Shown: positions 7,482 to 15,177 of the stretch, one piece after another
How the letters are laid out: each line of letters starts with the position of its first letter
Position numbering within the stretch: the stretch's first letter is position 1
Assembly: GCA_002384815.1 (NCBI GenBank)
Contig: DGBN01000055.1
Location: 1 to 33,963 of the forward strand
Source: Oxalobacteraceae bacterium UBA4003
GTDB taxonomy: Bacteria; Pseudomonadota; Gammaproteobacteria; Burkholderiales; Burkholderiaceae_D
Direction: 5' to 3'
Length of the DNA stretch: 33,963 bases
Notes under the pieces: generated by a model
What the model was told of the DNA's origin: nothing
The model's input: the letters and a program-made list of their open reading frames with translations, nothing else
Databases searched by the model: none
Position numbers and translations under genes: made by a program

Positions 7482-9008
7482 ATGAATTTTAATTCGACAC
7501 GTTCGCTGTACGCCGGTGCCGATCCGGTACGTGCGCGTCAGGTTTTTTGGTGGACGTTTCTGATCACGCTGCTGATCAAGATGTGGTTGGCTGCTTATTT
7601 CCCGATGACGGGGGATGAGGCATTTTTCTATCAATGGGGGGTGTTTCCTGCATGGGGTTATTCCGATCATCCACCGATGGTGGGGTGGCTGCTGTTCGTG
7701 CTCAACGGTATTTCCGCGCATCCGCTGTCGCTGCGCTTCTTCACCGTATTGATGTGGAGCCTGATAGCCCTGGGTATGGTCGATTTGATGCGCCGGCTGG
7801 TGCCGTATCAGGAAGGCGCTGCCTATAGACTGGGCACCTTGTTTCTGCTGTTGCCTTTCACGCTGTTGCTGAATCTGGTGACGACCGACACGCCACTGAT
7901 TTTCTTCATCTTCCTGAGCGGTTACTGTTTCATTCGCGGCGCGATGTCCGACAAGCTGTCCTGGTTTTTCGGTGCAGGCATCTTCCTCGGCCTTGCACTG
8001 CTGTCTAAATACTTTGCAGGTTTGCTGGCGATTGCCTACTTTGTATATCTGTGTCGTTCGCGTCGCGGCTGGCTCAAGCTGATCATCATTGCCGCGTGTT
8101 CTGCGCCCTTGTTTGCGATTACCGTGGTTTTCAATGCGAATAATTGCTGGACCAATGTCATGTTCAACATGATCAATCGCAACGAGAACACGCAATTTTC
8201 GTTCTACACCGTCGGCGGATATGTATTGATGATGATTTATCTGATTACGCCGTGGGTATTCGTCAAGCTGCTGCGTTCGGGCGGCATGATGATTCAGCGT
8301 GGCGCCATTGTAGTGCTGTTCGTGGTGCCTTTCCTCCTGTTCCTGTTGCTGTCGATGGAAAAAACCATAGGTTTGCACTGGGTACTGGGCTTCATGCCTT
8401 TCCTGTTTTTATTCATCGGCACGACCAGTAACGCAGACGATTTGCGTAAGTATGCAAAATGGACCGCATGGTTTTCAGTGCCGCACTTCCTGTTCATGGC
8501 GGCGATCATTCTGTTGCCGACCACGCTGTGGAAGGATTACGCACTGCACGATGACATCGTGTTCCACAAGCAGGCACCAACCATTGTCAATACATTGCGC
8601 AGGGGTTTGCCAGCGGATGGTGCGATCATGGCGCGCGCCTATACGCCGGCTGCCCTGCTGTCGTATCACGCTGGCGAATACTGGCCTACCTTCGGCACCG
8701 GAAAATTTCATGCGCGGCAGGATGATTTGAATGTCGATTTCAAACAATATGCGGGAAAGACGATACGAATTTTCGATCGCCGGGAGATTAATCCTGCCGA
8801 TCTGGCGCCGTATTTTTCGTCGGTGACCGTGCATACGCTGGTGGCGGATGGCATCACGTTCTGGTACGCCGATGGGAAGGACTTCAACTACGAGGCATAT
8901 CGCGAACGTATTTTGCAAACCATTGCGGATCGTTATTACCGCATTCCATCGTTCCTGCCCTTATACGGTTGCCAGTTCCTTGACCGTTACGATATTACAC
9001 GCCCGTAA
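7482..9008 (+). CDS. ArnT/PMT-like GT-C glycosyltransferase
   Basis: This 508-residue integral membrane glycosyltransferase of the GT39/GT83 type takes sugars from polyprenyl-phosphate donors on the periplasmic face. The first loop holds the conserved acidic motif GDEAFFYQWG (D45, E46) and WGYSDHPPMVGW (D62-H63-P64-P65). TTDTPL and the LLSKYFAGLL segment follow, typical of ArnT-like enzymes. About ten hydrophobic helices occupy residues 20-360. A C-terminal soluble region of about 130 residues follows. The predicted donor is the lipid-linked pentose made by the UbiA fusion two genes upstream. The acceptor (LPS, pilin or another glycan) cannot be read from the sequence. A stem-loop with a T-run follows at 9077-9110. 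Confidence 0.88.
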   Translation: MNFNSTRSLYAGADPVRARQVFWWTFLITLLIKMWLAAYFPMTGDEAFFYQWGVFPAWGYSDHPPMVGWLLFVLNGISAHPLSLRFFTVLMWSLIALGMVDLMRRLVPYQEGAAYRLGTLFLLLPFTLLLNLVTTDTPLIFFIFLSGYCFIRGAMSDKLSWFFGAGIFLGLALLSKYFAGLLAIAYFVYLCRSRRGWLKLIIIAACSAPLFAITVVFNANNCWTNVMFNMINRNENTQFSFYTVGGYVLMMIYLITPWVFVKLLRSGGMMIQRGAIVVLFVVPFLLFLLLSMEKTIGLHWVLGFMPFLFLFIGTTSNADDLRKYAKWTAWFSVPHFLFMAAIILLPTTLWKDYALHDDIVFHKQAPTIVNTLRRGLPADGAIMARAYTPAALLSYHAGEYWPTFGTGKFHARQDDLNVDFKQYAGKTIRIFDRREINPADLAPYFSSVTVHTLVADGITFWYADGKDFNYEAYRERILQTIADRYYRIPSFLPLYGCQFLDRYDITRP

Positions 9009-9076
9009 ACCGTAAAATCCCGGCGCACTGTAAGCAGCGCATAAGCTTGTTATAGTAAGGTGAGTCAGGGATATCG

Positions 9077-9110
9077 ATGCCGAATGGGAGCACTCTCGTT
9101 CGGCATTTTT
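9077..9110 (+). terminator. Intrinsic terminator after the lipid-sugar operon
   Basis: ATGCCGAA (9077-9084) pairs with TTCGGCAT (9099-9106). Inner GGAG/CTC-type pairing narrows the loop, and TTTTT follows. It lies between the glycosyltransferase stop and the AEC permease start. A TATAGT box upstream at 9051-9056 leaves open that it is a leader attenuator of the permease instead. Confidence 0.7.
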
Positions 9111-9135
9111 CATTGCGGTCAACATGGTTGGATAA

Positions 9136-10056
9136 ATGGAAATTTTTGAACGCATACTCGGCATTATTCTGCCGGTCTTCATCATCATTGCGCTGGGTTA
9201 CGGCTATGCCCGTTTACGCGGCGAATCGGTGCGCTCGGACATGACGGCGGTCAATCGCGTCAGCATGGATGTGCTGTGTCCGTTGCTGGTTTTTACTGCA
9301 CTGGCAGCCAAGGATTTCGATTTGGCGGATAACGGCATGCTGATTCTGGCGGGGGCACTGATTTCCCTGGGCTCGGGCTTGCTGGCGTGGCCGGTGGCGC
9401 GTTTATTCGGGTATGACGTGCGCAGTTTCGTGCCGCCCATGATGTACAACAATTGCGGCAACATGGGTTTGCCGCTGGCAGTACTGGCATTCGGCGCCTC
9501 CAGCCTTGGTTCGGCCGTCGCCTTGTTCATGGCCTGCAATCTGGTTTATTTTTCGATCGGCATCAAGATCATTGAAAGTGGTCGCGGCAATGTAAACGGC
9601 GTGCGTGTCTCGCCGTGGAAATTTCTCGCCAATCCGATGATGATTGCGATGATCATCGGCATGGCGTTTGCAGTTGTGCACGTACCTTTGCCCACACCTT
9701 TGTTCATTGCAATGAAGATGCTGGGCGATGCCTGTATTCCGCTGATGCTGTTTGCGCTTGGTGTGCGCATGATGGATGTCAGCCTGAAGAGCTGGCATAT
9801 CGGCCTGGTTGGTGCGGTGGTATGCCCGGTCGCCGGTTTGCTCGTTGCGTGGCTGCTCGATCACCTGATTACTCTTAGCGCGGAGCAACGGGGGCAGATG
9901 TATCTGTTTGCTTCATTGCCGCCTGCGGTGTTTTGTTTCATGGTGGCGGAGCAATACAAGCAGGAGCCGGACAAGGTTGCCTCGATCGTCTTGCTGGGGA
10001 ATCTTGCGGCATTGGTGTTTGTGCCGATCGGTTTGTGGATGGGCTTGCCGGCGTAA
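9136..10056 (+). CDS. AEC (auxin efflux carrier)-family permease
   Basis: This 306-residue protein has about ten transmembrane segments in two halves. It carries the conserved NCGNMGLPL motif in the middle of the first half and the matching SLPPAVFCFMVAEQY segment in the second half. Bacterial AEC permeases carry malate, malonate or related organic acids, but the substrate here is not deducible. The start at 9136 (MEIFERILGIILPVFIIIALGYGYA) fits the family N-terminus. No adjacent regulator or metabolic gene suggests a role. It appears monocistronic, flanked by terminators at 9077-9110 and 10073-10104. Confidence 0.9.
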   Translation: MEIFERILGIILPVFIIIALGYGYARLRGESVRSDMTAVNRVSMDVLCPLLVFTALAAKDFDLADNGMLILAGALISLGSGLLAWPVARLFGYDVRSFVPPMMYNNCGNMGLPLAVLAFGASSLGSAVALFMACNLVYFSIGIKIIESGRGNVNGVRVSPWKFLANPMMIAMIIGMAFAVVHVPLPTPLFIAMKMLGDACIPLMLFALGVRMMDVSLKSWHIGLVGAVVCPVAGLLVAWLLDHLITLSAEQRGQMYLFASLPPAVFCFMVAEQYKQEPDKVASIVLLGNLAALVFVPIGLWMGLPA

Positions 10057-10072
10057 ATCCGGAACGTGAAAT

Positions 10073-10104
10073 AAAAAATGGCAAACCACGGTTCGCCATT
10101 TTTT
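10073..10104. terminator. Bidirectional terminator between AEC permease and uvrA
   Basis: AAAAAATGGC pairs with GCCATTTTTT, extended by AAC/GTT around a short loop with one mismatch. A- and T-runs on both sides make it functional in either direction, as expected between convergent genes. Confidence 0.85.
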
Positions 10105-10122
10105 ATTGGTACTGCATGATGC

Positions 10123-12978
10123 TTACTTTTTTTGCTTCAGTAACGGCGCCAGATACTTGCCGGTAAAGCTGGCAGGATTTTTCGCCAGGTCTTCCGGTGT
10201 GCCGCTGCCTATGATCTGGCCGCCGCCAGCGCCACCTTCCGGGCCCATGTCGATTAGCCAGTCGGCAGTCTTGATGACGTCAAGATTGTGCTCGATGATG
10301 ACGACCGTGTTGCCCTGGTCGCGCAAGCGATGTATCACTTTCAGCAGCAAATCAATATCGTGGAAATGCAGACCGGTGGTTGGTTCGTCCAGGATATACA
10401 AGGTGCGACCCGTATCGCGTTTGGATAATTCCAGCGACAGTTTGACGCGCTGCGCTTCACCGCCCGACAGCGTGGTTGCACTCTGTCCGAGACGGATGTA
10501 GCCGAGGCCGACATCCAGCAGGGTTTGCAGTTTGCGTGCGATCAAGGGCACTGGTTTGAAGAAGACGTGCGCTTCTTCGACCGTCATGTTCAATACTTCG
10601 GTGATGTTCTTCCCCTTGTATTGAATTTCCATCGTCTCGCGGTTGTAGCGATTGCCGTGGCAGACATCGCATGGCACATAGACATCCGGCAGGAAGTGCA
10701 TCTCGACCTTGATGACGCCATCGCCCTGGCATGCTTCGCAACGACCGCCTTTGACGTTGAAGGAAAAACGCCCGGCAGAGTAACCGCGTTCCTTCGAGGT
10801 CGGTACGGTGGCAAACAGATCGCGGATCGGTGTGAACAAGCCGGTGTAGGTTGCGGGATTCGAGCGTGGCGTGCGCCCGATAGGTGCCTGATCGACGGAG
10901 ATCACCTTGTCGAAATGCTCGAAGCCGCTGATCGCTTCGTGTGCTGCCGGTTCCGCTTGCGAGCCGTACAGATGGCGCGAGGCGGCGTGATACAGCGTGT
11001 TGTTGACCAGTGTCGATTTGCCCGAACCGGACACGCCGGTAACGCAGGTCAGCAAGCCGACCGGCAATTCCAGTGTGACGTTTTTGAGATTGTTGCCGGT
11101 GGCGCCTGTGATCACAAACTGTTTCTTCGGATTTGGCGGTGTGCGTTTCTTCGGCACGGCAATGCCGAGCGTGCCATTCAGGTATTGCGCAGTCAGCGAA
11201 GTCTTGCTTTTCAGGATGTCTTTCAGCGTGCCTTCGGCAATCACTTCGCCGCCATGCACGCCGGCGCCTATGCCCATGTCGACTACGTAATCGGCACAGC
11301 GGATTGCGTCTTCATCATGCTCGACGACCAGCACACTGTTGCCGATATCGCGCAAATGCTTGAGCGTTTCGATCAATCTATCGTTGTCGCGTTGATGCAA
11401 GCCGATAGACGGTTCGTCCAGCACATACATGACGCCGGTCAGGCCGGAACCGATTTGCGAGGCGAGACGAATGCGCTGCGCTTCGCCGCCGGACAGCGTG
11501 TCGGCGCTGCGTTCCAGCGACAGGTAATCGAGGCCGACGTTGTTGAGGAACTTCAGGCGCGAGATGATTTCCTTGACGATGCGATCGGCGATTTCCTTCT
11601 TCGCGCCGGTCAGCGTCAGCGTTTCAAAAAAATCCAGCGTCTGGCGCAAGGGCGTGGCGGCGACTTCGTAAATTGCGCGTTTCTGTTCACCGTTACCGAC
11701 CAGAACGTTGCGTGCCTCGACGCGCAGGCGCGCACCGTGGCAGCTCGGGCATTCTTTTTCGTTGATGAATTTCGCCAGCTCTTCCTTCACCGCCATCGAA
11801 TCGGTTTCGCGATAACGACGCTGCAGATTGTTGACCACGCCTTCGAATTCATGTTCGCGTATGACAGTGCGGCCTTTTTCATTGACGTAGGTGAATGGAA
11901 TTTTCTGTTTGCCGGAACCGAACAGCACTGCTTGCTGTGCGACTTCCGGCAGTTTTTCAAATGGTACGTCGATATCGAAATCATAGAACTCCGCCAGATT
12001 CGACAGCATCTGGAAGTAGAACTGATTGCGTCTGTCCCAGCCTTTGACGGCGCCGCTGGCAAGCGACAGATTCGGGAAGGCGACGATGCGTTTTGGATCG
12101 AAGAATTCGATATGACCCAGGCCGTCGCATTCCGGGCAGGCGCCCATGGGATTGTTGAACGAGAACAGACGCGGTTCCAGTTCCTGCAGCGAGTAGCCGC
12201 AGACAGGGCAGGCGAATTTGTTGGAATACAGATGTTCGACACCGCTATCCATTTCCAGTATCAGTGCGCGGCCTTCGGCCAGACGCAGTGCGGTCTCGAA
12301 ACTTTCCGCCAGACGCTGCTTGATATCGGCCTTGACCTTGATGCGGTCGATGACAACCGCAATAGTATGTTTTTCTGTCTTCTTCAGTTTTGGCAGCGCA
12401 TCCACATCGTAGATATGCGCATTGCCGGTGCCGCTCTGTACGCGAAAGCGCACGAAACCCTGCGCCTGCATTTGTTCGAACAGATCGAGATGTTCGCCTT
12501 TGCGATTGGCGACAACCGGTGCCATGATCATCAGCCTGGTATCTTCCGGCATCGCCAGCACGGCATCGACCATTTGCGATACCGATTGCGCGGCCAGCGG
12601 GTTTTCCGGGTGGTCGGGGCAATACGGCGTGCCGACGCGGGCGTACAGCAGGCGCAGATAATCGTGGATTTCGGTCACAGTGCCGACCGTCGAGCGCGGA
12701 TTGTGCGAGGTGGCTTTTTGCTCGATGGAGATGGCCGGAGACAGGCCTTCGATCAAATCGACATCGGGCTTTTCCATCAACTGCAAAAACTGGCGCGCGT
12801 AGGCCGATAGCGATTCGACGTAGCGGCGCTGCCCTTCGGCGTACAGCGTATCGAAGGCGAGCGAAGACTTGCCGGAACCCGACAGGCCGGTGATCACGAT
12901 CAATTTGTTGCGCGGCAAATCAAGATTGATGTTTTTGAGGTTGTGCGTACGCGCACCTCGGATACGAATTTCGTCCAT
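10123..12978 (-). CDS. uvrA: Excinuclease ABC subunit A (UvrA)
   Basis: UvrA is the damage-recognition ATPase of nucleotide excision repair and loads UvrB on lesions. The 951-residue protein has two ABC modules. The first Walker A is GLSGSGKSSL (31-40), followed by RRYVESLSAYARQFL, and the second is GVSGSGKSTL near 646. Zinc-binding cysteine pairs occur in CPVCGY...CPECDGLG (about 255-285), CPSCHGARL and CEACQGDG...CDVCHGNRYN (from about 745). Two LSGGEAQR signatures are present. The size is close to E. coli UvrA (940). The gene is divergent from the MFS gene. I looked for a LexA box (CTGT-N8-ACAG) in the 150-bp divergent region and saw none. A long open frame on the opposite strand is an overlap artefact. 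Confidence 0.99.
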   Translation of the reverse strand: MDEIRIRGARTHNLKNINLDLPRNKLIVITGLSGSGKSSLAFDTLYAEGQRRYVESLSAYARQFLQLMEKPDVDLIEGLSPAISIEQKATSHNPRSTVGTVTEIHDYLRLLYARVGTPYCPDHPENPLAAQSVSQMVDAVLAMPEDTRLMIMAPVVANRKGEHLDLFEQMQAQGFVRFRVQSGTGNAHIYDVDALPKLKKTEKHTIAVVIDRIKVKADIKQRLAESFETALRLAEGRALILEMDSGVEHLYSNKFACPVCGYSLQELEPRLFSFNNPMGACPECDGLGHIEFFDPKRIVAFPNLSLASGAVKGWDRRNQFYFQMLSNLAEFYDFDIDVPFEKLPEVAQQAVLFGSGKQKIPFTYVNEKGRTVIREHEFEGVVNNLQRRYRETDSMAVKEELAKFINEKECPSCHGARLRVEARNVLVGNGEQKRAIYEVAATPLRQTLDFFETLTLTGAKKEIADRIVKEIISRLKFLNNVGLDYLSLERSADTLSGGEAQRIRLASQIGSGLTGVMYVLDEPSIGLHQRDNDRLIETLKHLRDIGNSVLVVEHDEDAIRCADYVVDMGIGAGVHGGEVIAEGTLKDILKSKTSLTAQYLNGTLGIAVPKKRTPPNPKKQFVITGATGNNLKNVTLELPVGLLTCVTGVSGSGKSTLVNNTLYHAASRHLYGSQAEPAAHEAISGFEHFDKVISVDQAPIGRTPRSNPATYTGLFTPIRDLFATVPTSKERGYSAGRFSFNVKGGRCEACQGDGVIKVEMHFLPDVYVPCDVCHGNRYNRETMEIQYKGKNITEVLNMTVEEAHVFFKPVPLIARKLQTLLDVGLGYIRLGQSATTLSGGEAQRVKLSLELSKRDTGRTLYILDEPTTGLHFHDIDLLLKVIHRLRDQGNTVVIIEHNLDVIKTADWLIDMGPEGGAGGGQIIGSGTPEDLAKNPASFTGKYLAPLLKQKK

Positions 12979-13036
12979 TCACTCTTTCAGCTAGGCTTTT
13001 CCGGCCCCGCGCCCTTTTTTGAGGCTTGCGGGAAGG

Positions 13037-13064
13037 TTGAAACGGGTCAACCTGCTACTATAAC
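13037..13064 (+). promoter_or_regulatory. Putative sigma-70 promoter of the MFS gene with overlapping dyad
   Basis: TTGAAA (13037-13042), a 16-bp spacer and TATAAC (13059-13064) lie 64 bp upstream of the chosen MFS start. A perfect inverted repeat GGTTGA-N6-TCAACC (13035-13052) covers the -35 box, so a repressor site is possible. Confidence 0.5.
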
Positions 13065-13127
13065 GGGTTTTAAAGCGGGTCGTAAAACCGTGTTTCCGGT
13101 TCTTCCTTGCTCTATTCCTTCTTTGTC

Positions 13128-14357
13128 ATGTCATCTACTTCCTCAAACGACGTCAGCACACGCATGAGCCGCAGCGAAATTCGCGCCAGTACTTCGCTGG
13201 CATCGATTTTTGCCTTGCGCATGCTCGGCCTGTTCCTGATCCTGCCGGTGTTCTCTGTGCACGCAAAAGGCTTGCCGGGCGGCGAGAGCGCCACGCTGGT
13301 TGGCCTGGCGCTGGGAATTTACGGATTGACGCAGTCGTTCGGGCAAATTCCATTCGGTATTGCATCGGATAAATATGGCCGCAAACGTGTGATTGTGATC
13401 GGCCTGATCCTGTTTGCACTGGGCTCTTTCATTGCCGCCGCTGCCGACGATATCGTCTGGGTCATCGTTGGCCGTGCAGTGCAGGGTGCCGGTGCCATTT
13501 CGGCCGCAGTCACTGCTTTTATTGCCGATTCAACCAGAGAAGAGCATCGCACCAAGGCAATGGCGATGGTTGGTGTCTCTATCGGCCTGACTTTTGCGGG
13601 CTCGCTGGTGATTTCCCCTTTGTTGTATCAGGCGATAGGCATGGGAGGCATCTTTGCGCTGACTGGCAGCCTGTCGGTGCTGGCGATTCTGGTGGTTATA
13701 TATATAGTCCCTGCTGCGCCTGCTTTACCGCCGGGACGCGTGTCTATAGGCGAAGTGCTGGCCAATGGTGAATTGATGCGCCTTAACTATGGCGTGTTTG
13801 CGCTGCATTTGACGCAAATGGCGATGTTTGTTGTGATGCCGTCCGCGTTGATTCGTTTTGGCAATCTGCCGCTGGCCGAGCACTGGAAAATCTATTTGCC
13901 TGTCGTTATTGCTTCTTTCATTTTCATGCTGCCGCCAATTTTCATTGGTGAGAAGCGCGGCAAAGCCAAGCAGGTTTTTGTCGGCGCGATTGCTTTATTA
14001 TTGGTAGTTCAGGTGGGAATGTGGCTGGCGCTGTCACAAACGCAGGTGCACTGGTCGTGGTTGGTGGCCTTGTTGCTGGCATTTTTTATTGCCTTCAATA
14101 TTCTTGAAGCCAGCCAGCCGTCCCTGGTGTCGCGCATTGCGCCGTCAGCAAGTAAAGGCGCAGCCTTGGGTGTCTATAACACCTTGCAGGCACTCGGCCT
14201 GTTTTGCGGCGGTGCGCTGGGCGGTTGGTTGACGGAACACGCGGGTGGTGCGTCTGTCTTTGTTTTGGGTGCAGCTTTAACGGTAGCCTGGCTTATAATT
14301 GCTGCCAATATGAAAAATGTACCGCGCCGCAGTCAGGTTCAGACTGCCGTAGTTTAA
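13128..14357 (+). CDS. MFS transporter, YajR-like drug/proton antiporter family
   Basis: This 409-residue major facilitator protein has twelve hydrophobic segments. The N-terminal region FALRMLGLFLILPVFSV, the IYGLTQSFGQIPFGIASDKYGRKRV loop (MFS motif A) and the RAVQGAGAISAAVTAFIAD segment resemble E. coli YajR. The C-terminal ferredoxin-like YAM domain of YajR is missing. The frame is open from a TTG at 13107, but ATG at 13128 (MSSTSSNDVSTRMSRSE) gives a more normal start. Ribosome sites are poor for both. The uvrA < > MFS > ssb order recurs in betaproteobacteria as I recall it. The substrate is unknown. Confidence 0.9.
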   Translation: MSSTSSNDVSTRMSRSEIRASTSLASIFALRMLGLFLILPVFSVHAKGLPGGESATLVGLALGIYGLTQSFGQIPFGIASDKYGRKRVIVIGLILFALGSFIAAAADDIVWVIVGRAVQGAGAISAAVTAFIADSTREEHRTKAMAMVGVSIGLTFAGSLVISPLLYQAIGMGGIFALTGSLSVLAILVVIYIVPAAPALPPGRVSIGEVLANGELMRLNYGVFALHLTQMAMFVVMPSALIRFGNLPLAEHWKIYLPVVIASFIFMLPPIFIGEKRGKAKQVFVGAIALLLVVQVGMWLALSQTQVHWSWLVALLLAFFIAFNILEASQPSLVSRIAPSASKGAALGVYNTLQALGLFCGGALGGWLTEHAGGASVFVLGAALTVAWLIIAANMKNVPRRSQVQTAVV

Positions 14358-14372
14358 TCGGAGAAATATCTA

Positions 14373-14870
14373 ATGGCATCAGTCAATAAAGTCATCATCG
14401 TCGGCAATCTGGGGCGCGATCCTGAAACCCGCTACATGCCAAACGGCGAAGCCGTGACCAACGTGGCCGTGGCCACAACGGAAAGCTGGAAAGACAAAAA
14501 CAGCGGCGACAAGAAAGAAGTCACCGAATGGCACCGCATTACCTTTTATCGCAAGCTGGCTGAAATCGCCGGCCAATATCTGAAAAAAGGTTCGTCCGTG
14601 TATATCGAAGGCCGCTTGCAAACCCGCAAATGGACAGATAAAGACGGCGTCGAACGCTACACGACAGAGATCATTGCCGACACCATGCAAATGCTGGGCG
14701 GCCGTCCCGGCGCCGGTGGCGGCAGTTCGGCGATGGATGATGATTACGGCAGCAGCGCTCCGGCACCGCGTCAAGGTTCGGGTGGAGGTAGCAGCGGTAA
14801 CGCACGTCCGGCGGCTGCCAAGCAGCCAGCATCCAATTTCAATGATATGGATGACGATATTCCGTTCTAG
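14373..14870 (+). CDS. ssb: Single-stranded DNA-binding protein SSB
   Basis: SSB is the essential homotetrameric protein that coats single-stranded DNA in replication, recombination and repair. The 165-residue product has an OB-fold (residues 1-110, MASVNKVIIVGNLGRDPE... EWHRITFYRKLAEIA). A Gly/Ser/Ala/Pro-rich disordered linker follows, then the acidic partner-binding tip DMDDDIPF at the C-terminus. GGAGAA upstream supports the ATG. It starts 15 bp after the MFS stop and ends at a strong terminator, so it may be read from the MFS promoter. Confidence 0.99.
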   Translation: MASVNKVIIVGNLGRDPETRYMPNGEAVTNVAVATTESWKDKNSGDKKEVTEWHRITFYRKLAEIAGQYLKKGSSVYIEGRLQTRKWTDKDGVERYTTEIIADTMQMLGGRPGAGGGSSAMDDDYGSSAPAPRQGSGGGSSGNARPAAAKQPASNFNDMDDDIPF

Positions 14871-14897
14871 CCAGTACATTATTGGCTTATGTAAACA

Positions 14898-14933
14898 AAA
14901 CCCAGACAGGTGGATAGCCTGTCTGGGTTTTTT
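14898..14933 (+). terminator. Intrinsic terminator of ssb
   Basis: AAACCCAGACAGG (14898-14910) and CCTGTCTGGGTTT (14918-14930) form a perfect 13-bp stem with a 7-nt loop, followed by a T-run. Confidence 0.95.
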
Positions 14934-15108
14934 CTTGGTTACTTGTTTGTGTGGTGTCCTGTACTTCAGGAACTATTGCCAGCTAATACCATTACACGAG
15001 CGCTTTGCGCCGTACCCGCATAGGCATGAAACAGCTGTTTGGATGCATGCACAACAAATTTGACAATAAATAGGGCGCCTCCAAACAAGAATCAAAATTC
15101 CTTCCCTC

Positions 15109-15177
15109 ATATGATCTGATCCATACCACGATCAAGTGGTGCCTTAGAACGATTAGGAGACATATGTCAGATCATAT
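15109..15177 (+). promoter_or_regulatory. Long-range inverted repeat bracketing the amidase ribosome-binding site
   Basis: ATATGATCTGA (15109-15119) is exactly complementary to TCAGATCATAT (15167-15177), which lies immediately after the ATG of the amidase gene. In RNA this 11-bp stem would place the GGAGA ribosome site and the start codon at the edge of a 47-nt loop. That loop contains a second small hairpin, ACCAC-N6-GTGGT (15125-15140). This suggests translational control, or a protein-binding dyad. The rest of the 14935-15163 gap holds a good TTGACA at 15060-15065 without a convincing -10 box. Confidence 0.45.

Noticed and set aside
7221..8378. 385-codon minus-strand frame
   Set aside because: It is antisense to the glycosyltransferase and its neighbour. 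The Gln/His/Arg-rich composition is typical of a shadow of membrane-protein codons.
10525..12810. 761-codon open frame on the plus strand
   Set aside because: It is fully antisense to uvrA, whose conserved motifs are unmistakable. The translated frame has no recognisable domain and reflects codon bias of the opposite strand.
12979..13127. LexA (SOS) box expected upstream of uvrA and near ssb
   Set aside because: I searched for CTGT-N8-ACAG or a close variant and saw none. Only an unrelated GGTTGA/TCAACC dyad is present.
14935..15163. TTGACA at 15060-15065 as amidase promoter
   Set aside because: No acceptable -10 hexamer occurs at 16-18 bp, and no GG-N10-GC sigma-54 pattern was found in this gap.
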